Part shown: positions 8,131 through 14,219 of the stretch, in pieces
How the letters are laid out: the number at the start of each line of letters is the position of its first letter
Position numbering within the stretch: the stretch's first letter is position 1
Assembly (NCBI GenBank): GCA_014378805.1
Contig: JACMMY010000199.1
Coordinates: forward strand, 1 to 15,331
Length of the DNA: 15,331 nucleotides
Origin: Moraxellaceae bacterium
GTDB lineage: Bacteria; Pseudomonadota; Gammaproteobacteria; Pseudomonadales; Moraxellaceae
Direction of reading: 5' to 3'
Notes under the pieces: model-generated
What the model saw: only the letters and a program-made list of their open reading frames with translations
What the model was told of the DNA's origin: nothing
Databases searched by the model: none
Made by a program: the position numbers and the translations under genes

Positions 8131-8333
8131 GTCAGTCGCAATTTAAAAATATTTCACCAGACGTTGAGTCATTGGATTACCCATGCAAGTCATGGCAAAG
8201 TCGCGAGCACATTCAACCATAATCTTGAAACGGCCACTTTAGAAGCTGAAGTAAAAAAGCTAAAAAGAGCACTTGCTGTCGCTGAGATGGAGCGTAGCAT
8301 CTTAAAAAAAGCGACGGCGTTCTTCTCAAAGGA
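8131..8333 (+). mobile_element. IS3-family OrfA remnant (C-terminal part)
   Basis: The last ~68 residues of the chimeric frame look like the end of an IS3-family OrfA: VSRNLKIFHQTLSHWI resembles the end of the helix-turn-helix region, and LEAEVKKLKRALAVAEMERS with ILKKATAFFSK is the characteristic leucine-zipper/KKATAFF end of this protein. An A7G run at 8304-8311 fits the slippery site where IS3 elements shift frame into OrfB. OrfB, the DDE catalytic part, and recognisable terminal inverted repeats are missing. Its right edge abuts the truncated encapsulin gene, so this insertion or its later deletion probably removed the encapsulin 5' end and promoter. Confidence 0.75.
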
Positions 8334-9132
8334 TACCTGTTGAAGCGGGTATTTACCGCGTTAACCGCGTCAGCAATGCGGACGATATTAAAATTGCGTG
8401 TACACAACGTGATGAGTCGCAATTGCCACAAACTTTTGTGGATTACGACACGTCACCGCGCGAATATTTTTTGAATGGCGTGTCTACCGTTCTTGATGTT
8501 CATACGCGTGTTTCGGATTTGTATAGCAACCCACACGATCAAATTCGTGAACAATTGCGTTTAACGATTGAAACGATTAAAGAACGTCAAGAAAGCGAAC
8601 TGATCAATAATCCAGAATACGGTCTATTGGCAAGTGTTACTGATTCACAACGCATTTCGACATTGACTGGCGCACCGACTCCAGATGATCTCGATGATTT
8701 AATTGGTAAAGTCTGGAAAAGCCGGGTTTCTTCTTGGCACATCCTGCTGCAATCACGGCATTTGGTCGTGAATGTACCCGCCGTGGTGTTCCACCACCGA
8801 CAGTGAACTTGTTCGGTTCGCAGTTCATCACTTGGCGCGGTCTGCCATTGATTCCATCGGACAAAATCCCTGTGGAAGATGGCAAAACCAAAATTCTACT
8901 GATCCGTGTGGGTGAGAAGCGTCAAGGTGTTGTCGGTCTGTTCCAACCAGGTTTGGCTGGCGAACAAGCGCCGGGTTTATCTGTACGTTTTATGGGAATT
9001 AACCGAAGTGCAATCGCGTCATATTTGATTTCGTTGTATTGCTCGCTGGCGGTGCTGACTGAAGATGCGTTAGCGGTTCTCGAAGACGTGGAGATTGGCA
9101 AATATCATGACTATTCCGACAAGTACAAGTAA
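8334..9132 (+). pseudogene. Family 2A encapsulin shell protein (SrpI/MMP-I type), 5'-truncated and frameshifted
   Basis: HK97-fold shell protein that self-assembles into a nanocompartment around a cysteine desulfurase. The frame picks up at PVEAGIYRVNRVSN (from 8336), continues through TFVDYDTSPREYFL, STVLDVHTRVSDLYSNPHDQ, LRLTIETIKERQESELINN and GAPTPDDLDDL, then shifts at the A-run 8717-8720 and resumes as GFFLAHPAAITAFGRECTRRG, LFGSQFITWRGLPLIPSDK, GEKRQGVVGLFQPG, GLSVRFMGIN and ISLYCSLAVLTEDALAVLEDVEIGK, stop TAA 9130. About 265 of ~307 residues remain; the N-terminal arm (~45 residues), start codon and promoter are gone at the IS3 junction. One added A in the run restores a perfect family sequence. 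As written it cannot make a shell. It overlaps its cargo gene by 26 bases, so the two were translationally coupled. Confidence 0.9.
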
Positions 9133-10105
9133 TCAGCCGAGCGGCGTGTCAGGTTTAACCCCTGATCCGCGCGCTGCTGGCTTGCCAGATGAAGCAACGT
9201 TAAGTCGAATTGCTAGCGCGATTTTTCAAGCGTTGCCTGGCGAGAAACCTAACTTTGAAGTGCCTGCAAGTCCGCCTCAACCTACCGATCCTTATTTGGC
9301 GTTAGGTGGACGTGCGCCTGCGCTGGCAACGGGTCGGGCTTTGAATCCTGAGATTCCGCATAATGTGCCAAATCTGCCGGATTCACCTGAAAAGAAAACG
9401 GCTTCATTACCAGTAATCGGCGGTGCGAATTATCCGCAGGTGCCGTATTCACCAGTGACGCCAGAAATCGCAACATTGACACCGAGTGTGCCAGTGCTTG
9501 CTGGCTCGCTATCACCAAGCGCTGCGGGGAGTGATTCTCCGTTTTACTTCTTGCAAGCGTCTGGCGCAAGTCATCCGCCGCAAGCTGTTGATCCTTTGCT
9601 TGCCTTGGGTGGGTGTACGCCTGCGGTGGCGACCAGTCAGGGCTTGAATCCAGTGGTTTCACAGGGTCATTTGCCGACAGCATCTGATTCGCCAGAGCAA
9701 AAAGCAAATTCTTTGCCTGTAGTTGGTGGTGCAAATGTGCCTTCGGCTACAGCGAAAGTTCCTGCACCTGTGGCGACATCTGATTTCACATCGTTGACAC
9801 CAAGTCTGCCGTCTAATGTGGCTGGCGCTGCGCCAAGTTCGGCGTTTGGTCGTGGCAATGATGCGGATGCTTCGCCGTTTTACTTCTTAAATGAAGGCGG
9901 CGCGCCTGCACCAATATCAAAAACTGCATCGACCGATGTGCCTGATGAAGTGCTTTTTGCGCAATCATTTGGTGTGCCGGGTGCGGATTCATTGAAAGCA
10001 TTATTGGCGGGTAGCACGTCAAATCGTGCCTCGCCAAGTGCTGCACCACAACCGAGTTCTTCAGGGTTTTATTTCCTTGATGTGCCATGTAGCGGTTCAG
10101 CATGA
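9107..10105 (+). pseudogene. Encapsulation (targeting) domain of the family 2A cysteine desulfurase cargo; 5' part of a split cargo gene
   Basis: Start ATG 9107 overlaps the shell gene by 26 bases. The 332 encoded residues are low-complexity, rich in Pro, Ala, Ser and Gly, and predicted disordered, as known for the N-terminal extension that tethers family 2A desulfurases inside the shell. A short structured start (DEATLSRIASAIFQALPGEKP) is followed by two related long repeats beginning DPYLALGG and DPLLALGG, and by three FYFL motifs, two preceded by Ser-Pro (SPFYFL) and the third by Ser-Gly (SGFYFL). The frame ends at TGA 10103-10105 immediately before the linker to the catalytic domain; the codons after TGA stay in the same frame with no shift. 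In the family both parts are one polypeptide, so this is a nonsense-interrupted gene rather than an independent protein, although a secreted or free targeting peptide could still be made. Confidence 0.85.
9287..9889 (+). repeat. Tandem duplicated module inside the encapsulation domain
   Basis: Two modules, 9287-9553 and 9590-9889, share the order DPxLALGG, TPA/APA, LNPxxx, DSPEqKa, SLPVxGGAN, a TLTPS/SLTPS segment and a closing SPFYFL. A third, shorter FYFL copy lies at 10067-10078. At DNA level the copies are diverged, so the duplication is not recent. Each module probably carries one shell-binding motif. Confidence 0.75.
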
Positions 10106-11376
10106 CAAGATAAGCCAACCAACATTGTGCCTGTGAGCGCGGCGCATAAACCGTTTGATGTGCAATCTGTGCGTCGGGATTTCCCGATTTTGCAGGAGCG
10201 CGTCAATGGTCGTCCGTTAGTGTGGTTTGATAATGCGGCAACGACGCATAAGCCGAAGTCAGTGATTGAGCGCGTGTCGTATTTTTATGAACACGAAAAC
10301 TCAAACATTCACCGTGCTGCGCATGAGTTGGCGGCGCGTGCGACCGATGCGTATGAACATGCGCGCAAGACCATTGCCCGTTTCTTAGGTGCGAAGTCTG
10401 AGAGCGAAGTCATCTTTGTCCGTGTCACGACTGAAGCGATTAACTTGGTCGCAAAAACATGGGGTGTACAAAATATTGGTGCAGGTGATGAAATCATCGT
10501 CTCCAATCTTGAACATCACGCCAACATCGTGCCTTGGTATCAGTTGGCTAAACAAGTCGGCGCGAAACTGCGGGTGATTCCTGTGGATGATACGGGTCAA
10601 ATTCGTCTCGATGAGTATCGTAAGTTACTCAATGACCGAACCAAGATCGTGTCAATTACACAAGTTTCTAATGCACTTGGAACGGTGACGCCTGTTGCTG
10701 AAGTCATTGCATTAGCCCATCAAGTCGGTGCGAAAGTACTGGTCGATGGCGCGCAATCGGTGGCGCATTTGCAGGTTGATGTACAAGCGCTCGATGCAGA
10801 TTTCTTTGTCTTTTCTGGACATAAAATCTTTGGCCCGACAGTTATTGGTGTTGTTTACGGCAAAGCTGATTTGCTGGAAAAAATGCCACCTTGGCAGGGC
10901 GGCGGTAATAGGATTCAAGACGTGACTTTTGAGCAAATTATTTTCCAGCCTGCACCAAACAAGTTTGAAGCAGGCACGGGAAATATTGCTGATGCGGTTG
11001 GACTTAGCGCGGCGATTGAATACGTCGAAAACCTTGGTTTAGATAATATTTCCCGCTATGAGCATGATTTGCTTGAATATGGTCAACATGGTTTAAGTAG
11101 TGTTTCAGGCTTACGCTTGATTGGTACTGCGCGTGAAAAAGCCAGCGTGATGTCGTTTACTTTAGAAGCTTTTCCAACGAAGAAGTTGGGAAAGCTTTGA
11201 ACAAAGAAGGCATTGCGGTACGTACAGGTCATCATTGTGCACAACCGATTTTGCGTCGATTTGGTGTCGAAACGACTGTTCGTGCTTCGTTGGCGTTTTA
11301 TAACACCACTGAAGAGATTGATTTGTTGGTGTCTGTGCTGCATCAATTACTTCGCACTCGAAGTATTCGCCGTTAA
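10106..11376 (+). pseudogene. Cysteine desulfurase (SufS-like) catalytic domain of the encapsulin cargo; frameshifted
   Basis: PLP-dependent class V aminotransferase-fold enzyme that takes sulfur from L-cysteine as a persulfide; in family 2A compartments this feeds sulfur storage. It continues in frame after TGA 10103. Landmarks: VRRDFPIL, VWFDNAATTHKP, SNIHRAAHELAARATDAYE, EHHANIVPW, VSNALGTVTP, VDGAQSVAH, and the PLP lysine in FSGHK (codon 10823-10825). One T is missing in the run 11170-11173; after it the frame resumes as EEVGKALNKEGIAVRTGHHCAQP with the catalytic cysteine (codon 11236-11238) and ends at TAA 11374. As written translation stops at 11200, without the cysteine. Glycine of the RGTTEAIN motif is Val (10424-10426), as is the second Gly of GPTGIG (10841-10843). 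A GTG restart at 10127 has no clear ribosome site. Confidence 0.88.
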
Positions 11377-11401
11377 GATTTTTAGCCTATTGTTTAAATT
11401 G

Positions 11402-11435
11402 AAAAAACCGCTTATTTGAATAGGCGGTTTTTTTT
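11402..11435. terminator. Bidirectional rho-independent terminator
   Basis: ACCGCTTA (11407-11414) pairs with TAGGCGGT (11421-11428), one G-U pair, flanked by an A-run and a T-run. It ends the desulfurase transcript on the plus strand and can also end the convergent catalase-like/pirin operon. Confidence 0.85.
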
Positions 11436-11444
11436 GAGATTTCT

Positions 11445-11504
11445 GTAGGTGTGAACCTAGGTGTTCGCCCGCTCTTTAGGGCAGATACTCAGGTCTGCCC
11501 CTAC
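11445..11504. repeat. REP-like double palindrome
   Basis: A 60-base unit bounded by GTAG and CTAC. It contains a clear hairpin, GGGCAGA (11479-11485) with TCTGCCC (11494-11500), and a weaker one around GAAC (11453-11456) and GTTC (11463-11466). GC-rich hairpins of the GTAGGGGCaGA type occur as dispersed intergenic repeats in many bacteria. Only one copy is visible here. The rest of the gap to 11566 shows nothing recognisable. Confidence 0.55.
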
Positions 11505-11566
11505 CAAAATTATCTTTTTGCCTTATCTACTAACAATATCAACAGAGCCTAGACTGCTTGTAATGA

Positions 11567-12421
11567 CTACCCCAATTCACCGTTTTTGGAGTCCTCAAAG
11601 GCCTGCAAAATTTCTTCATAAGAATTCATGATAAAAGGACCCCGACCAAAAATGGGTTCATTGATCGGTTCTCCGGACAAGATTAGAAAATGACTGTCTC
11701 CAAGGGTTTCGACGGAAAAATCACTTTCGTTACTGCTCATGACCGCCAGTCCAGCGTCTTCCATTTTTTCTGTTTTGTCGAATTGAAGACGACCAGAGAC
11801 TAAGTAAACGAGCGCGGTATCGCCCGCTTCTGCATTGAATGTCGCAGATTGCCCTGAACGCATTTTGACATCGAGGATATTGATCCGAGTATGCGTTTTG
11901 GCAGGGCCAGATTGTCCGTTGAATTGACCTGCTATGACCCGAACTGATCCAATGCCGTTCGGCAGTTCAATGGTGGGGATTTGGTCGCTGGTCAGACTTT
12001 GATAGCCGGGAGCGCTTAACTTATCGCGGGCGGGTAGGTTGACCCAAAGCTGAATCATTTCAAAGGCGCCGCCACGCTCTCTAAAAGCCTTGCTGAAGAC
12101 TTCTTGATGAACAATCCCAGCCGCCGCAGTCATCCATTGCACGTCACCCGCACCAATAATGCCTCCGCTACCTTTTGAATCCTTGTGCTCAATCTCACCC
12201 TTATAAACAATCGTGACCGTCTCAAAACCACGATGCGGGTGATCACTGACGCCTTTGCGCTGTGACATCGGTTGAAGTTGTTCCGGGCCAATATGATCCA
12301 AAAGCAGGAACGGCGAAATGGTATTGCCTAGTTCGTAATGCGAGAACACCGAGAGCACATGAGCAAAGTCACCCACAGCAAAGTGAGTGTCATTACGGTG
12401 TATGAAAGCAAGCGTCTTCAT
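11567..12421 (-). CDS. Pirin family protein
   Basis: Cytoplasmic bicupin of 284 residues, the usual size for bacterial pirins, which bind one metal ion; some have quercetin dioxygenase activity and others regulate metabolism, so no single reaction is assigned. The N-terminal cupin shows the metal-ligand set by comparison with characterised pirins: His61 and His63 (DHPHRGFETVT), His105 and Glu107 (GIVHQEVF). Further landmarks are GAGDVQWMTAAAGI and LWVNLPARDK. The C-terminal cupin (~170-284) holds ILDVKMRSGQSATF and LILSGEPINEPI, ending in a typical GPFIMNSYEEILQAFEDSKNG. Start ATG 12421-12419 follows GGAAAAG. It lies 36 bases downstream of the catalase-like gene on the same strand, so the two probably form an oxidative-stress operon. 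Confidence 0.92.
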   Translation of the reverse strand: MKTLAFIHRNDTHFAVGDFAHVLSVFSHYELGNTISPFLLLDHIGPEQLQPMSQRKGVSDHPHRGFETVTIVYKGEIEHKDSKGSGGIIGAGDVQWMTAAAGIVHQEVFSKAFRERGGAFEMIQLWVNLPARDKLSAPGYQSLTSDQIPTIELPNGIGSVRVIAGQFNGQSGPAKTHTRINILDVKMRSGQSATFNAEAGDTALVYLVSGRLQFDKTEKMEDAGLAVMSSNESDFSVETLGDSHFLILSGEPINEPIFGRGPFIMNSYEEILQAFEDSKNGELG

Positions 12422-12457
12422 GGTGTTCTTTTCCGTTACTCAATTTTCAAATCAATC

Positions 12458-13597
12458 TTACTTGGGTTCTTGTCTAGCGGCCGAATTCATTTCATGTCTC
12501 AGACGGCTAATATGATCGTAAATCACTTTACGCATTCGATTAGTCACACCAAGCGGCTTATGTTCTGCCAATGCATGCCAAGGACTAAAGGATAGATTCT
12601 CACAAAACTTGTTTTGTTCTGGCGTATCAAATTCCTGCTTAGGAATACGAATAGTCGCGACTTTGTAGAACGGTGCTTTTGATTCTTGCCATTCGGTCAT
12701 CGAGTCTTCGATGGACATGTCATTTGATGTTCGCGGTTGCACTAAGAACTCCATGCAGGCATCGCCTTTTTGAAGGGTATTTTTTAACGCAGAACGCAAA
12801 TAGTTATGCTCAGGATCTTTTGGAATTGGATCTGTGGCATTAGAGCAAGAGCGAGCCGAGTACTTCACTGCTAATCGATCAGCGCCAGTACCGAGTTGAT
12901 AAGGCACCATGGAGAAGTAGCGCGTTTGCATGGGATTTGGAATTTTTGAGCTCGTTGTTTGTAATGCGATCTTGGTTCCTTTTAAGCCCAGCGCAAAAGG
13001 GATCATGGCTTTTTGCAACAAATTGCCATTAATATCGGTAATGATTTTCAAGTAACTTTTTGGTTCATTGGCGAAGAACACAGGATGATTAATCATAATA
13101 AAATCTTGGGTTGATGCTTGATTTTCATCTTCCAAGAGCTTGTTTCCTGCGACATCTAAAATTTTAATCGCCATGCCGCGTGCATCGCCTTTGATATCAG
13201 CTCTTGTAGCATCGGCGTCGCCATTGGAAAAGCGAATCCATGCAGGATAGGTTTTGTCGGGAACAAACATGCCCTTTGCCAATTGATTTGGTACGCTTGC
13301 GAGGACATGAAATTCGGCTTTTACGCAGCCATGAGCTTTTGGATGGGCATCCCGTTTTGCATTTCCAGCGGTATATTGTTTGCGAATGGATTTCTCGATT
13401 TCTGCGGCAATTTTATCGGCGTATATGGGTTCGTTTGGATATAGTTTTTCGCCCAGTCCAGCATCAGCAATTGGATAGGCAATTGGAGGAGTTTGAGGAA
13501 CCTTATTTACTGTGGGTTCTGCCTGACAACCACTTGCAACAATACATGCAGGAATCAATAATAGACGAAAGCACATTGGGCTTACTGGGTTGAACAT
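12458..13597 (-). CDS. Catalase-family haem protein, predicted lipoprotein
   Basis: A 379-residue protein of the catalase superfamily's small branch (y4iL-like rather than the large monofunctional catalases). The N-terminus is a lipoprotein signal, LLLIPACIVASGC, with a lipobox ending at Cys24, so it is probably anchored in the periplasm. Haem-pocket features: candidate distal His89 (KAHGCVKAEF), WIRFSNGDAD, DARGMAIKI, and Asn170 (DFIMINHPVFF). Near TRYFSMVPYQLG (225-236) Tyr227 or Tyr233 could be the axial ligand; I cannot tell which. Expected roles are peroxide or organic-hydroperoxide breakdown. ATG 13597-13595 is preceded by GGAGAAG. It is the first gene of an operon with pirin. Confidence 0.85.
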   Translation of the reverse strand: MFNPVSPMCFRLLLIPACIVASGCQAEPTVNKVPQTPPIAYPIADAGLGEKLYPNEPIYADKIAAEIEKSIRKQYTAGNAKRDAHPKAHGCVKAEFHVLASVPNQLAKGMFVPDKTYPAWIRFSNGDADATRADIKGDARGMAIKILDVAGNKLLEDENQASTQDFIMINHPVFFANEPKSYLKIITDINGNLLQKAMIPFALGLKGTKIALQTTSSKIPNPMQTRYFSMVPYQLGTGADRLAVKYSARSCSNATDPIPKDPEHNYLRSALKNTLQKGDACMEFLVQPRTSNDMSIEDSMTEWQESKAPFYKVATIRIPKQEFDTPEQNKFCENLSFSPWHALAEHKPLGVTNRMRKVIYDHISRLRHEMNSAARQEPK

Positions 13598-13642
13598 GAG
13601 TCTTCTCCGTGACGCGTGTTATTAAAATCATTGATCACAATT

Positions 13643-13668
13643 AAAAAAACCCACTATGGTGTGGGTTT
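13643..13668 (-). terminator. Rho-independent terminator after the iron-permease gene
   Basis: AAACCCAC (13647-13654) and GTGGGTTT (13661-13668) form a perfect 8-bp stem with a 6-base loop. The A-run 13643-13649 reads as a U-tract on the minus strand, so it terminates the gene ending at 13680 and separates it from the catalase-like operon. Confidence 0.88.
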
Positions 13669-13679
13669 ACACTTCAAGT

Positions 13680-14090
13680 TTATGCGTCTGGTGTTCCTGT
13701 ATCCACTTCACCGCGACTGATTTCGTCTCTGGCTTGATTGGCAAGTGCTTGGTATTTGGCGTGGCATTTTTTCAAATTATCTTCCGCACTGTCTTCTAAA
13801 TCAATGAGGTAGTTATGTGCACCTTGCGTCGCACGAATCAGTTCGTCGAGTTTGGTTTGAATGGCTTGTGTGTCGCGATTTTGGGTGTTTTGAATGAGAA
13901 AGACCATCAGGAATGTGATGATCGTGGTGAAGGTATTGATGACTAATTGCCACGTATCACTATAGTGAAAGAGTGGGCCTGTCATAATCCACGCCGCAAT
14001 GAGACCAACCGCGGATAAAAAAACTTTCGAGTTGCCGCTAAAGCTTGCGACCTTTTTCGCAATTTGAGAATAGCTCGTCAATCCTGACAT
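13680..14090 (-). CDS. Low-affinity iron permease family protein
   Basis: A small inner-membrane protein of 136 residues of the family named after fungal low-affinity iron permeases (PF04120); transport activity of the bacterial members is not well established. Two membrane segments are visible: VFLSAVGLIAAWIMTGPLF (about 22-40) and WQLVINTFTTIITFLMVFLI (about 47-66), followed by the family's typical QNTQNRDTQAIQTKLDELIRA and an acidic cytoplasmic tail with EDLxxx-like charged helices. ATG 14090-14088 is preferred because family proteins start shortly before the SQIAKKVASFSG segment; a GTG at 14102-14100 would add four residues. Neither has a strong ribosome site. It is monocistronic between two terminator-like hairpins. 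Confidence 0.82.
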   Translation of the reverse strand: MSGLTSYSQIAKKVASFSGNSKVFLSAVGLIAAWIMTGPLFHYSDTWQLVINTFTTIITFLMVFLIQNTQNRDTQAIQTKLDELIRATQGAHNYLIDLEDSAEDNLKKCHAKYQALANQARDEISRGEVDTGTPDA

Positions 14091-14175
14091 CACGGTTCTC
14101 ACTACTTAATAATGGTGTTTGCACTTGCTTAGATCCTAGCAAAGAGCGCAGTGATTAAAATACAGCTATTTTGTT

Positions 14176-14204
14176 GCGCCATTCAACGCAAAGCTGAATG
14201 ACGC
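14176..14204 (-). terminator. Possible hairpin downstream of uvrA
   Basis: GCGCCATTCA (14176-14185) pairs with TGAATGACGC (14195-14204) with one mismatch and a 9-base loop, 16 bases after the uvrA stop. No U-tract follows, so it is at best a weak or factor-assisted terminator. Confidence 0.35.
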
Positions 14205-14219
14205 GTGTAGCTAGATTAA

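Larger units (their letters stand above)
6316..8343 (+). pseudogene. Chimeric, interrupted island reading frame (unknown N-terminus + DUF499 C-terminus + IS3 OrfA tail)
   Basis: One continuous frame from ATG 6316 (ribosome site GGGAG at 6305-6309) to TGA 8341-8343, broken only by TAA 6517-6519. The part before about 6900 is an unrecognised AT-rich island protein: a tryptophan/tyrosine-rich start (RFIRWNYWIAQYDVAIYEA), then, past the stop, a segment with DFSIFLKKI and a coiled coil (roughly 6760-6890, KEKDQLQIQNEKLKADL). From about 6900 to 8130 it matches the C-terminal half of DUF499 proteins, and from about 8131 an IS3-family OrfA C-terminus. After the stop, translation could restart at TTG 6628 or ATG 6634, but no good ribosome site precedes either. 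The best reading is a set of gene fragments fused by deletions that happened to keep frame; a real fusion protein cannot be excluded. Confidence 0.7.

Noticed and set aside
8301..8345. A7G slippery run could let the OrfA tail read into the encapsulin frame by programmed frameshifting, giving a fusion protein.
   Set aside because: IS3 slippage is -1, while reaching the encapsulin frame from the OrfA frame needs a +1 shift; the run more likely marks where OrfB once began.
6517..10105. Reassigned stop codons, because a TAA and a TGA each interrupt otherwise open frames.
   Set aside because: All core genes end normally and use no internal TAA or TGA; both cases fall in damaged accessory DNA.
8717..11173. 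The two frame changes in the shell and cargo genes as programmed -1 frameshifts.
   Set aside because: Both would need -1 shifts at short A4/T4 runs without an obvious stimulatory hairpin, no such mechanism is known for the family, and the cargo also has a stop and missense changes. Decay or sequencing error is simpler.
12458..13597. The catalase-family gene as a functional partner of the encapsulin, by analogy with srpA and srpI of a cyanobacterial plasmid.
   Set aside because: The protein looks like the y4iL-type branch, is probably exported, is on the opposite strand and is separated by a terminator and a REP-like repeat, so the proximity is not evidence of a joint role.
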